The notes under the pieces are model-generated. The model worked only from the letters and a program-made list of their open reading frames with translations, did no database searches and was not told where the DNA came from. 17,970 nucleotides of DNA from CALMZN01 sp964540095 (GTDB taxonomy: Bacteria > Patescibacteriota > Patescibacteriia > UBA1558 > GWA2-36-10): the NCBI GenBank assembly GCA_964540095.1, contig CAZILH010000018.1:1-17970 (forward strand), given 5' to 3'. Of the stretch, positions 1 through 7,438 are shown one piece after another; the stretch's first letter is position 1; every line of letters starts with the position of its first letter. The translations under genes and the position numbers were made by a program.

Positions 1-1352
<1,352 letters not shown>

Positions 1353-1473
1353 AAAAATTCTGAAAATTTTTGATAGTTTTTTATATAATATAATTACAAT
1401 ACGTCTGATTTCTCTAATTACTCTAATTTTATGTCTTAAATTGTCAAACTACATTTTGGCTTGAATAGCCACT

Positions 1474-1522
1474 AAGTAGTTTTTAAACGGTCGCTCAGAG
1501 GCCTACCTTTTAAAAACTACTT
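1474..1522. repeat. Perfect 14-bp inverted repeat in the 23S leader
   Basis: AAGTAGTTTTTAAA (1474-1487) and its exact reverse complement (1509-1522) flank a 21-base GC-richer loop. In the leader RNA this makes a long hairpin, a plausible RNase III site or antitermination element. It is not followed by a T run on the minus strand, so it is not a terminator there. Confidence 0.75.
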
Positions 1523-1544
1523 GCTAGCTACTAAATTTTGGTCC

Positions 1545-1565
1545 AAAAAATCCGCTATTAGCGGA
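1545..1565 (-). terminator. Terminator-like hairpin inside the 23S leader
   Basis: On the minus strand TCCGCT-AAT-AGCGGA forms a 6-bp stem followed directly by TTTTTT. It lies about 120 bases after the inferred start site and about 190 bases before mature 23S. As an intrinsic terminator it would stop rRNA synthesis unless antitermination acts, so it may be an attenuator. A short stem makes its strength uncertain. Confidence 0.55.
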
Positions 1566-1686
1566 CTCCAAGTCAGCAATACTGTACTTAAAATCCTTTA
1601 TGTTTCTAAGTTGTATAACTGGCTAAACATCTATTATAGTTAAAGCTTATTTTTTTAATAATTTGCCCGTTTTTCACGGTGTCGAC

Positions 1687-1715
1687 ATTATATACTAAAA
1701 TTAAAACCTTGTCAA
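1687..1715 (-). promoter_or_regulatory. Consensus sigma70-type promoter of the 23S rRNA
   Basis: On the minus strand, TTGACA (1715-1710), a 17-base spacer and TATAAT (1692-1687) match the consensus at all twelve positions, as expected for an rRNA promoter. The start site would be about 1680, giving a leader of roughly 330 bases. It lies between the terminator of the 3D-domain gene and the 23S gene, so 23S appears to be transcribed on its own. Confidence 0.85.
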
Positions 1716-1784
1716 ATGTCTTATGGGTACTAAAATTAGCCAAGTTTATGGGGTTTTATTGAGACAAAACTAAAAAACAAAAAC

Positions 1785-1834
1785 CCTCTGTTTTGGACAA
1801 AGGATTTCTGCTTATTTATTATCTCAGCCAGAGG
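1785..1834 (-). terminator. Putative terminator of the 3D-domain gene
   Basis: Minus-strand CCTCTG (1834-1829) pairs with CAGAGG (1790-1785) across a long loop and is followed by GTTTTTGTTTTTT. The loop of nearly 40 bases makes the call moderate. The position, right after the stop codon of the 3D-domain gene and before the rRNA promoter, fits. Confidence 0.5.
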
Positions 1835-1842
1835 CGGATATT

Positions 1843-2358
1843 TTATAAAATTTCTACTTTCAATGATTTGGCGCCAAACTGAATGGCGTCAGCTGTATCA
1901 GCCATCCAAATATCCATGCGATAATAATATCTGGCATTCATCCTGTCTTCGACCACAAACTCTTTATCACCAAAGACCTCTGGAAAACGTACCAAAGAAC
2001 CTTTGGGCAAACAGTTGGTAGCCACAATACCATCACGGACATGAGTACCAAAAGCAGTGATAAATGGGGTGCTGTCGGTTTGTCCTGGCTCACTAGAATA
2101 AGCTGTGACGGTCATGACCATGGTTTTGCGGGCTTCTCGCTTACCAATTTCTGGTAAAGCTGGGCCCTGATGGTAGGCAGCGATTTTTTGAGTCATCACT
2201 GGACCAGCCACTGGGGCTTCTACCCCTTGAGATCCTGATAATTGAGGAAATAAGAAAATAGGTAGGAAAACCATCAAAATCAAGCTTTTTCCTTGCTTTT
2301 TAGCGGTCATTTTAGCGACCTCTAAAATACTATAGATTTTACTTGAAATTTTCATCAT
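1843..2358 (-). CDS. Membrane-anchored or secreted 3D-domain protein
   Basis: The 171-residue protein has a basic N-terminus and a hydrophobic segment at about 24-40 (ILMVFLPIFLF), likely a signal anchor, then a linker. A 3D (three-aspartate) domain fills about 80-171. The family signature is visible: VTAYSS near 83, TDSTP with the first Asp, ITAFG, DGIVA, LPKGS, FVVEDRMN with the second Asp, and DIWM with the third, ending FGAKSLKVEIL. 3D domains have a double-psi barrel fold related to MltA and resuscitation-promoting factors, and are linked to peptidoglycan cleavage or spore and wall remodelling; the exact substrate here is unknown. Starts at residue 1, 2 or 17 are all possible since no SD is present. 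It is transcribed from its own promoter, divergently from the DsbA-like gene. Confidence 0.9.
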   Translation of the reverse strand: MMKISSKIYSILEVAKMTAKKQGKSLILMVFLPIFLFPQLSGSQGVEAPVAGPVMTQKIAAYHQGPALPEIGKREARKTMVMTVTAYSSEPGQTDSTPFITAFGTHVRDGIVATNCLPKGSLVRFPEVFGDKEFVVEDRMNARYYYRMDIWMADTADAIQFGAKSLKVEIL

Positions 2359-2369
2359 ATTTTTCTATT

Positions 2370-2389
2370 AAAAAACCCCGTATTAGGGG
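2370..2389 (-). terminator. Short GC hairpin plus T6 in the leader of the 3D-domain gene
   Basis: Immediately after the inferred start site the minus strand reads CCCC-TAATAC-GGGG-TTTTTT. It looks like a minimal terminator placed inside the 5' leader, so it could act as an attenuator or a 5'-protective hairpin. The stem is only 4 bp and so close to the start that termination may not be efficient. Confidence 0.4.
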
Positions 2390-2396
2390 ATGGATA

Positions 2397-2425
2397 ATAT
2401 TAGCATAGATACACTTTTTTGTCAA
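2397..2425 (-). promoter_or_regulatory. Promoter of the 3D-domain gene
   Basis: On the minus strand TTGACA (2425-2420), a 17-base spacer ending in TGC, and TAATAT (2402-2397) give a consensus -35 plus an extended -10. The start site would be near 2390, about 32 bases before the ATG. Confidence 0.75.
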
Positions 2426-2469
2426 TCCTAAGGGCCAAAATCCTATTCAAAAAAATATAAAGAAAAAAC

Positions 2470-2498
2470 TTGCCACAAAATTTATAAATTGCTATAAT
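2470..2498 (+). promoter_or_regulatory. Promoter of the DsbA-like gene
   Basis: TTGCCA (2470-2475), a 17-base spacer ending in TGC, and a perfect TATAAT (2493-2498) form an extended -10 promoter. The leader to the ATG at 2540 would be about 35 A-rich bases with no SD. Confidence 0.8.
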
Positions 2499-2539
2499 TC
2501 ACTAACTTTTTACAAAATAATAATTAACCAAACAAAAAT

Positions 2540-3307
2540 ATGAGCGAAAATAATAAGTCCGGCATGGTCGACAATATGCCGTCACGTTCCGCTTTCAAGC
2601 TGGGAATATTTATGGGCATTGCTGTTATGTTCATTATTGGCTTCTTTGTTTTGCTAGCCGGAAAATTCGATGTTAAGGGATTGGTAAGTAATGACAACAA
2701 AAACAACGCCAACACCAATGCTGTAAATAACTTGGGTGCTGATACCAACAACGGCAATCAACCAACTGTTATTAATATAAACCCTATAACCAAAGATGAT
2801 TGGGTAAAAGGTGACAGTAAAGCTAAAATCAGTTTAATCGAATTTTCTGATACTGACTGTCCTTATTGCACTAAGTTCCATGAAACTGTCAACCAGCTAT
2901 TGAAAGACTATAATGGCAAAATAAAAGTAGCTTACCGCCATTTTCCATTGCCATCACTTCATCCTGAGGCCCCCAAAAAAGCTGAAGCCATTGAATGCGT
3001 TGGTGAGCTAGGTGGTAATGACAAGGTCTGGGCTTTTATGGACAAACTGTTTGTCACTACCAAACCAACTATTGCCCAACTTCCTGATGTAGTAAAAAGT
3101 TTAGGACTTGATAGCGCTAAATTCACCGAATGTTTAAATTCCGGAAAATACACCGCCAAAGTGACTGAGCAATCCCAACAAGCCCAAGCAGCTGGTGCCC
3201 AAGGAACACCTTATAGTGTAATTTTGGTGGGTGACCAAAAAATTCCAGTCAATGGCGCTTACCCAATCGCAGAAATGAAAACAATTTTAGATGGTTTGTT
3301 GAAATAA
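2540..3307 (+). CDS. Membrane-anchored DsbA-family thiol oxidoreductase
   Basis: The 255-residue protein has a short cytoplasmic N-terminus, one transmembrane segment at about 19-41, an Asn-rich flexible linker (about 50-80), and a thioredoxin-fold domain from about 85 to 255. The active site is CPYC (107-110), and the cis-proline loop is GTPY (222-225). Two further cysteines, C153 and C199, could form a structural disulfide. The family forms or isomerises disulfides in exported proteins, so the domain should face outside the membrane. No DsbB or VKOR partner is seen in the window. The start at 2540 lacks an SD but follows a good promoter, and the tail is closed by a strong hairpin. Confidence 0.93.
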   Translation: MSENNKSGMVDNMPSRSAFKLGIFMGIAVMFIIGFFVLLAGKFDVKGLVSNDNKNNANTNAVNNLGADTNNGNQPTVININPITKDDWVKGDSKAKISLIEFSDTDCPYCTKFHETVNQLLKDYNGKIKVAYRHFPLPSLHPEAPKKAEAIECVGELGGNDKVWAFMDKLFVTTKPTIAQLPDVVKSLGLDSAKFTECLNSGKYTAKVTEQSQQAQAAGAQGTPYSVILVGDQKIPVNGAYPIAEMKTILDGLLK

Positions 3308-3319
3308 TAAAAAATCTTG

Positions 3320-3349
3320 CCCAACCCGTAGTTACGGGTTGGGTTTTTT
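3320..3349 (+). terminator. Intrinsic terminator of the DsbA-like gene
   Basis: CCCAACCCGTA-GT-TACGGGTTGGG is an 11-base perfect inverted repeat followed by TTTTTT. Its T run leads directly into the -35 box of the next gene. Confidence 0.93.
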
Positions 3350-3351
3350 AT

Positions 3352-3380
3352 TTGACAAAATCAAAATTAACTAATAGTAT
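3352..3380 (+). promoter_or_regulatory. Promoter of the small SD-led gene at 3426
   Basis: TTGACA (3352-3357), a 17-base spacer and TAGTAT (3375-3380). The start site would be about 3387, giving a leader of about 40 bases. The -35 box lies two bases after the upstream terminator's T run. Confidence 0.75.
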
Positions 3381-3425
3381 GAGTTTATTATTTTTCCCTT
3401 GATAAACTTCGACTAGGAGGTGAAC

Positions 3426-3659
3426 ATGTCCGCCAAACCCTTGACTCAAGAAGAACGCGCGACGCTGAACACCCTGATCGACAACTCCAAGAGAATTCAC
3501 CTTCTGCTCCTCGCCACTGACCATGACTCCGCAATCCCCCTGACTGAACCCCGAGTCGACTTTTACCAACCCGGCGATCGTACTTTCCACCTGGGTCTTC
3601 CTGATGGCAGTTTCCGCGATGTTCCCCTGGGACAAATCGTGGAGATCCACCTCAAGTGA
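3426..3659 (+). CDS. Small hypothetical protein, GC-rich SD-led class
   Basis: The 77-residue soluble protein is not recognised. The start is fixed by a near-perfect SD, AGGAGGTG, six bases before the ATG at 3426; a GTG at 3420 in the same frame lies inside the SD and should not be used. The N-terminal half (about 5-30) looks helical (LTQEERATLNTLIDNSKRIH), followed by LLLLATD and a beta-type C-terminal half (VDFYQPGDRTFHLGLPDG). Codons are C- and G-rich (CTG, CTC, GAC, AAC, CGC), unlike the AAA/TTA/ATT-rich neighbours, and it stops with TGA. It has its own promoter and strong terminator. The C-terminal pattern loosely resembles the two proteins encoded at 6672 and 7026, so it may be a distant relative. 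Confidence 0.8.
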   Translation: MSAKPLTQEERATLNTLIDNSKRIHLLLLATDHDSAIPLTEPRVDFYQPGDRTFHLGLPDGSFRDVPLGQIVEIHLK

Positions 3660-3690
3660 TAGGTGTCACCACTGACACCACACCACCCCA

Positions 3691-3730
3691 ATTCATCCAG
3701 CTCTTCAAGGAGGGCTGGATGAATTTTTTA
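3691..3730 (+). terminator. Strong terminator of the small gene at 3426
   Basis: ATTCATCCAGC (3691-3701) pairs perfectly with GCTGGATGAAT (3714-3724), followed by a run of six T beginning within the stem end. It closes the single-gene cassette and isolates it from the transketolase operon. Confidence 0.93.
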
Positions 3731-3750
3731 TTTATTTTAATGCCTAAATA

Positions 3751-3759
3751 TGTTAAAAT
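3751..3759 (+). promoter_or_regulatory. Extended -10 promoter of the transketolase operon, probably leaderless
   Basis: TGTTAAAAT carries the TGn extension and a TAAAAT -10 box. It ends six bases before the ATG at 3766, so transcription would begin at or next to the A of the start codon. No SD is present and no strong -35 is seen. Confidence 0.6.
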
Positions 3760-3765
3760 ATCTCT

Positions 3766-4593
3766 ATGCCAACCCTAAGCATTACCGAATTAAAAAAACA
3801 AGCCAACTTGATACGCCAAGATATTATTATGATGTTGGAGCGCGCTGGTTCTGGGCATCCAGCCGGAGCTTTGGGTATGAGTGACGTTTTTGCTGTTTTA
3901 TATTTCCAAATATTAAACCACACTCCGCACAAACCAAATTCCCCTCTTCGCGACCGCTTAGTCTTATCTTGCGGTCATTATTGCCCAGTGCTTTATGCCA
4001 CACTGGCGCGTGCTGGATATTTTCCTTTGGTGGAACTAAAAACTTTACGTCAAATAAACAGTCGCCTACAAGGACATCCACATAATTTGTCTTTACCAGG
4101 AGTGGAAAATTCTAGTGGCCCACTGGGCCAGGGCATATCGCAGGCCGTAGGTATGGCTTTGGCGGGAAAAATAGACAAGGCCAAGCACCATATATTTTGT
4201 ATCACTAGTGATGCTGAGCATAACGAAGGTCAGCTTTGGGAAGCAGTCATGACCGCCAACAAATACCACCTCAACAATCTAACTAATATTGTGGACTATA
4301 ACAACATCCAAATTGATGGTAAAACGACTGACATTATGCCACTGTTGTCTTTACGAAAAAAATATGAATCTTTTGGCTGGAAAGTTTTGGAAATGAATGG
4401 TCATAATTATAGCAACATAATAGCTACTATCAAACAGGCCAAAAATTACTCAAAAGGTCCAGTGGCCATCCTAGCTCATACTATTCCGGGCAAAGGTGTG
4501 TCTTTTATGGAAAATAAATATGAGTGGCACGGTAAAGCGCCCAATAAAGAGCAAGCGCAAAAAGCTCTGCACGAATTAAGACAAGCAATTTAA
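3766..4593 (+). CDS. Transketolase, N-terminal (TPP pyrophosphate-binding) subunit
   Basis: This 275-residue protein matches the N-terminal third of transketolase, encoded separately as in archaea and many bacteria with split enzymes. Visible motifs: GSGHPAG (28-34) with the catalytic His31, CGHYCP with His71, GPLGQG (118-123), and the TPP/metal motif as SDAEHNEGQLWEA (148-160) followed by DYNN (177-180). The usual GDGE is SDAE here, but Asp149, Glu151 and the downstream Asn are kept. With the next gene it would form a complete thiamine-dependent enzyme moving two-carbon units between sugar phosphates in the non-oxidative pentose phosphate pathway. It is the first gene of a three-gene operon; no SD. 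Confidence 0.93.
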   Translation: MPTLSITELKKQANLIRQDIIMMLERAGSGHPAGALGMSDVFAVLYFQILNHTPHKPNSPLRDRLVLSCGHYCPVLYATLARAGYFPLVELKTLRQINSRLQGHPHNLSLPGVENSSGPLGQGISQAVGMALAGKIDKAKHHIFCITSDAEHNEGQLWEAVMTANKYHLNNLTNIVDYNNIQIDGKTTDIMPLLSLRKKYESFGWKVLEMNGHNYSNIIATIKQAKNYSKGPVAILAHTIPGKGVSFMENKYEWHGKAPNKEQAQKALHELRQAI

Positions 4594-4595
4594 AT

Positions 4596-5534
4596 ATGCC
4601 AAAAGAAAAACAATCTAGATCAACACGCGATGGCTTTGGAGACGCGCTTTTGGCTTTGGCTAAAAAAGATAAAAATATTGTAGTGGTTTCAGCTGACCTA
4701 GCTGAATCAACTCGAGTTTGGAAATTTGCCAAAAAATATCCTGACAGATTTATTGAAGTTGGTGTGGCCGAACAAAATATGATGGGTGTGGCCACGGGCT
4801 TGGCCCTGGCTGGCAAAATTCCACTTGCCACTAGCTTTGCGGTTTTTTCACCAGGGCGAAATTGGGACCAACTGCGGGTCAGTGTTTGCTACTCCAAGAC
4901 CAATGTCAAAATAATTGGCTCACACACTGGCTTGGGAGCTGGCGAAGATGGAGCTAGTCACCAAGCATTGGAAGATATCGCTATCACCCGCTGTCTACCA
5001 AATTTGGTAGTGTTGGTACCGGCTGACTACATTGAGGCGCAAAAAGCTTTGGCTGTGGCTATCAAGCATCAAGGTCCGGTCTACCTACGACTGACTAGAC
5101 AAAATACTCCAATTTTCACCTCAGAAAAAAACATTTTCAAAATCGACCAAGCCAATATTTTGCAAAAAGGCCAAAATGTCACTTTGATTGCTTGTGGGGC
5201 GCTGGTCTATGATGCCTTACAGGTAGCCAAAAAATTGCTTCTGCAAAATATAAGCGTTGAAGTGATCAACTGCCATACTATAAAACCACTAGATAAAAAA
5301 ACCATCTTAACTTCGGTGAAAAAAACTAAAAAAGTTGTCACTCTAGAAGATCACCAAATACATGGTGGTTTGGGCAGTGCGGTGGCTGAACTACTAGCGG
5401 AAAATTACCCAGTGCCGATGAAAATAATGGGTGTTAATGACACTTTTGGAGAATCAGGCACTCCTGAAAAACTTTACAAAAAATATGGCCTAGACCAAGA
5501 ACATATTATTTCTACTATTAAAAATATATTGTAA
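4596..5534 (+). CDS. Transketolase, C-terminal (pyrimidine-binding) subunit
   Basis: The 312-residue protein carries the transketolase pyrimidine-binding domain (about 8-165) and the C-terminal domain (about 185-310). Key residues are visible: VAEQNM with the catalytic Glu59, and GASHQALED (119-127) with His122, which is typical of split transketolases and DXS-like enzymes. The C-terminal part has VTLEDHQIHGGLGSAVAELL and the ending GVNDTFGESGTPEKLYKKYG, both typical. The start lies two bases after the stop of the N-terminal subunit without an SD, so the two are translated together and should form an alpha2-beta2 enzyme. 1-deoxyxylulose-5-phosphate synthase is less likely because the partner gene is transketolase-like. 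Confidence 0.93.
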   Translation: MPKEKQSRSTRDGFGDALLALAKKDKNIVVVSADLAESTRVWKFAKKYPDRFIEVGVAEQNMMGVATGLALAGKIPLATSFAVFSPGRNWDQLRVSVCYSKTNVKIIGSHTGLGAGEDGASHQALEDIAITRCLPNLVVLVPADYIEAQKALAVAIKHQGPVYLRLTRQNTPIFTSEKNIFKIDQANILQKGQNVTLIACGALVYDALQVAKKLLLQNISVEVINCHTIKPLDKKTILTSVKKTKKVVTLEDHQIHGGLGSAVAELLAENYPVPMKIMGVNDTFGESGTPEKLYKKYGLDQEHIISTIKNIL

Positions 5535-5538
5535 ATCT

Positions 5539-6501
5539 ATGCAAGAAGCTATCAAAAATTTTCCTAAACAATTTTCCTACCAGCCAAAAATTGAAAACAA
5601 AAAATATTTTAAAGCCAGTAAAGATTTTATTGTTTTGGGCATGGGTGGCTCGCACTTAGCCGCTGACCTGCTACTAGCCATCAAGCCAGAGATGAATATA
5701 CATGTACACCAAGATTATGGACTGCCAAGCTGGTCCTTAAGTAAATTAAAAAAATATTCAGTAATTGCTAACTCTTATTCTGGCAATACTGAAGAAGTAA
5801 TTGACGGCCTGAATCTAGCTTTGAAAAATAAATTAAATGTTTTGGTGATTGCCACTGGTGGTAAGTTAATAAATATTGCCAAGACCAAAAACTTACCCTA
5901 CATCCAAATACCAAATTGGCATATTCAGCCCCGTCAAGCCATTGGTCTGAACCTACGCGCTTTGCTTAAGGCCATGAATGAAAATAAAATGCTCAAAGAA
6001 AGCTACGATTTATCAAAAACCTTGAAAGCCGTTAAGCAACAAAAAACCGGCCAGAAAATAGCTAAGCAATTATCCAACCAGGTGCCAATTATCTATGCTT
6101 CACGCCAAAATACTTCCCTGGCTTTTACTTGGAAAATAAAATTTAATGAGAATACCAAGATACCAGCTTTTTATAATGTCCTGCCCGAACTCAATCACAA
6201 GGAAATGACCGGTTTTGATAGCAATGAGTGGACAAAAAAATTATCAAACAATTTTACTATTATTTACCTAGAAGACAAACATGATAATCCGCGTATAATA
6301 AAAAGATTTGGGGTTATAAAAAATCTATACAAAAAAGAAGGCCTAAAACAAATTACTATCCCTTTACGTGGACAAAATCGCTGGCAAGAAATATTTTCTA
6401 GCATGCTGATTGCTGACTGGGTCTCTTTTTATCTAGCAGAAAAATATCACCGCGACCCAAACAGTGTGCCTATGGTCGAGAACTTTAAAAAATTATTATA
6501 A
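5539..6501 (+). CDS. Bifunctional phosphoglucose/phosphomannose isomerase (SIS domain)
   Basis: The 320-residue protein has two SIS sugar-isomerase domains. The first holds GMGGSHLAADLL (34-45) and SYSGNTEE (79-86), which bind the sugar phosphate; IQPRQAIG (129-136) is typical of the archaeal/bacterial bifunctional PGI/PMI family. The second holds NEN (203-205) and LPELNHKEMTGFD (215-227), where Glu204 and His220 match the catalytic Glu and His known for the family. Length is usual. It interconverts glucose-6-P and fructose-6-P and also mannose-6-P, feeding both the transketolase encoded just upstream and nucleotide-sugar synthesis. It starts four bases after the upstream stop, with no SD. 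Confidence 0.92.
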   Translation: MQEAIKNFPKQFSYQPKIENKKYFKASKDFIVLGMGGSHLAADLLLAIKPEMNIHVHQDYGLPSWSLSKLKKYSVIANSYSGNTEEVIDGLNLALKNKLNVLVIATGGKLINIAKTKNLPYIQIPNWHIQPRQAIGLNLRALLKAMNENKMLKESYDLSKTLKAVKQQKTGQKIAKQLSNQVPIIYASRQNTSLAFTWKIKFNENTKIPAFYNVLPELNHKEMTGFDSNEWTKKLSNNFTIIYLEDKHDNPRIIKRFGVIKNLYKKEGLKQITIPLRGQNRWQEIFSSMLIADWVSFYLAEKYHRDPNSVPMVENFKKLL

Positions 6502-6502
6502 C

Positions 6503-6529
6503 GAAATCCTGAACGTAGTGAAGGATCGA
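6503..6529. repeat. Small palindromic element of dispersed-repeat type
   Basis: ATCCT-gaacgtagtga-AGGAT lies directly after the PGI/PMI stop codon. Sequences of the type CCTGAACGTAGTGAAGGATC are familiar to me as dispersed intergenic repeats in unrelated bacterial genomes. Only one copy is present here, so the repeat status is recalled, not shown. Confidence 0.4.
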
Positions 6530-6556
6530 AAAATTCAAAAAAATGATCTAATCCGC

Positions 6557-6580
6557 CGCCGAGCTCAGCTCGGCGATTTT
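6557..6580 (+). terminator. Terminator of the transketolase-PGI operon
   Basis: CGCCGAG-CTCAG-CTCGGCG forms a 7-bp GC-rich stem followed by ATTTTATT. The T run is modest. The next -35 box begins seven bases after the stem. Confidence 0.8.
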
Positions 6581-6581
6581 A

Positions 6582-6611
6582 TTGACAAAGATATTTTATA
6601 TATGATATAAG
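6582..6611 (+). promoter_or_regulatory. Promoter of the tandem paralogue pair
   Basis: TTGACA (6582-6587), an 18-base spacer and TATAAG (6606-6611, five of six consensus positions). The start site would be about 6618, giving a leader of about 55 bases. Confidence 0.7.
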
Positions 6612-6671
6612 TAATTGTTAAATTAGAACGTTTCAATGCTCACCACTATCTTTGAGGGAGGTGGAACACCA

Positions 6672-7010
6672 ATGGCTACAATCATAAGTTCTACTGCCTT
6701 GGAGGCTCTGGCTAATGATGAGTGCCCTCTGAAATACGCGTGTGACGAAGTCATTGCCGAAGTGATCCAGGTGATCTGGTTGGCAGAAATTGACCACTCA
6801 AATGACTGGTTAATGATTCTGCCCACCCTCCTCTGCATCCAAGACGCTCTGGACATCTACCGACGTTACGATACTCGCAACGGCACGCGCATCATGAATG
6901 TCACCTACACCCCCAGTGAAGGAACCATCAATTTTCAGACGGCTGGGGAAACTGTTTCCTTGAAGATCCGGCATATCCAGTGGCTGACTTCCATGGCGCC
7001 CCATCACTGA
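6672..7010 (+). CDS. Small hypothetical protein, paralogue A of a tandem pair
   Basis: The 112-residue soluble protein is unrecognised. The SD GGGAGGTGG, eight bases before the ATG at 6672, fixes the start; an upstream in-frame ATG at 6636 precedes the SD and is unlikely. The N-terminal half looks helical (VIAEVIQVIWLAEI at 27-40), and the C-terminal half is beta-type (NVTYTPSEGTINF at 76-88, ETVSLKIRHIQWL at 93-105). These blocks align in nearly the same register with the protein encoded at 7026, so the two arose by tandem duplication. Codons are GC-richer than in flanking operons and the stop is TGA. It has its own promoter and shares a transcript with the next gene, which starts 15 bases after its stop. 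Confidence 0.82.
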   Translation: MATIISSTALEALANDECPLKYACDEVIAEVIQVIWLAEIDHSNDWLMILPTLLCIQDALDIYRRYDTRNGTRIMNVTYTPSEGTINFQTAGETVSLKIRHIQWLTSMAPHH

Positions 7011-7025
7011 AAAGAGGTGAAACCA

Positions 7026-7367
7026 ATGGCTTCGCTGATTGATCCGCGCACCATGAGCACCCTGTCCACGACCGGACGAAAACTTGGGGACTTAAATCTA
7101 CAACTGATCGCCGACGTGGTTCACATCATCAAACAGGCCGAGATCAGAAGTTGGAGGCCACTGGCAGTATCCTTCGCGATCAAGGGATCCTTGTTCTTCT
7201 TCCGGGAACGGGAGAAAAAGAAGGGTCGTCAGATCCTAATCAAGAAGGTCGTCTTCGATCCAACTGGAGAACTCATCAACTTCTACATTTTGGGGTTGAA
7301 AGAGGTGATTTCCCTGACCATCGGTGATATCCGTCGCCTACAGTTGATGACGCCGGTTTCCGGCTGA
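7026..7367 (+). CDS. Small hypothetical protein, paralogue B of a tandem pair
   Basis: The 113-residue protein is unrecognised but homologous to its upstream neighbour. LIADVVHIIKQAEI (27-40) corresponds to VIAEVIQVIWLAEI, KVVFDPTGELINF (74-86) to NVTYTPSEGTINF, and LQLMTP to LTSMAP just before the end; the lengths differ by one residue. The SD AAAGAGGTG lies six bases before the ATG at 7026. The GTG at 7017 in the same frame is part of the SD. The middle is much more basic (FREREKKKGRQ, about 59-69) than in paralogue A, so the two may have diverged in partner binding. The gene stops with TGA and is followed at once by a strong terminator. No signal peptide or membrane segment is seen. Confidence 0.82.
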   Translation: MASLIDPRTMSTLSTTGRKLGDLNLQLIADVVHIIKQAEIRSWRPLAVSFAIKGSLFFFREREKKKGRQILIKKVVFDPTGELINFYILGLKEVISLTIGDIRRLQLMTPVSG

Positions 7368-7372
7368 GCAAA

Positions 7373-7419
7373 GAGCCCGTCTCGCCCTGCAAATGCAGTG
7401 GCGGACGGGCTCGATTTTT
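7373..7419 (+). terminator. Strong terminator of the paralogue pair
   Basis: GAGCCCGTC (7373-7381) pairs with GACGGGCTC (7404-7412). The inner CGCC/GGCG and CTGC/GCAG segments extend the stem to a four-base loop, and seven T follow after GA. It also lies just beyond the minus-strand kinase gene, but on that strand the T run is only TTT. Confidence 0.93.
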
Positions 7420-7438
7420 TTATTTAAAAAATTAATAC

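Larger units (their letters stand above)
1353..1680 (-). other. 23S rRNA leader, non-coding
   Basis: This is the transcribed spacer between the inferred start site (about 1680) and the 23S 5' end. I see no CDS or tRNA in it. On the minus strand it holds, in order: a small CCGT/ACGG hairpin near the start; a boxA-like AAGCTTTAACTA (1637-1648); a terminator-like hairpin followed by six T (1545-1565); a perfect 14-base inverted repeat with a 21-base loop (1474-1522); and a possible second promoter TTGACA-16 bp-TAGAGT (1420-1447). The combination suggests antitermination and RNase processing of the pre-rRNA, but that is inference. The rest, up to the 3D-domain gene at 1843, holds the main promoter and that gene's terminator. 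Confidence 0.65.

Noticed and set aside
1353..1842. tRNA or 16S remnant in the 23S leader
   Set aside because: No T-arm TTC-like motif with proper stems and no conserved 16S 3' end (anti-SD) sequence was seen.
3420..3428. GTG at 3420 as the start of the small gene
   Set aside because: The GTG is part of the SD AGGAGGTG; the ATG at 3426 has correct spacing. The same applies to GTG 7017 versus ATG 7026.
3348..3650. Minus-strand ORF of 100 codons opposite the small gene at 3426
   Set aside because: It is the shadow of a GC-rich gene with a clear SD and promoter on the plus strand, and it has no SD of its own.
3344..6587. Terminator/-35 fusion as a mark specific to the GC-rich cassettes
   Set aside because: The same arrangement occurs before the ordinary glycosyltransferase gene at 16342, so it is a general compaction feature.
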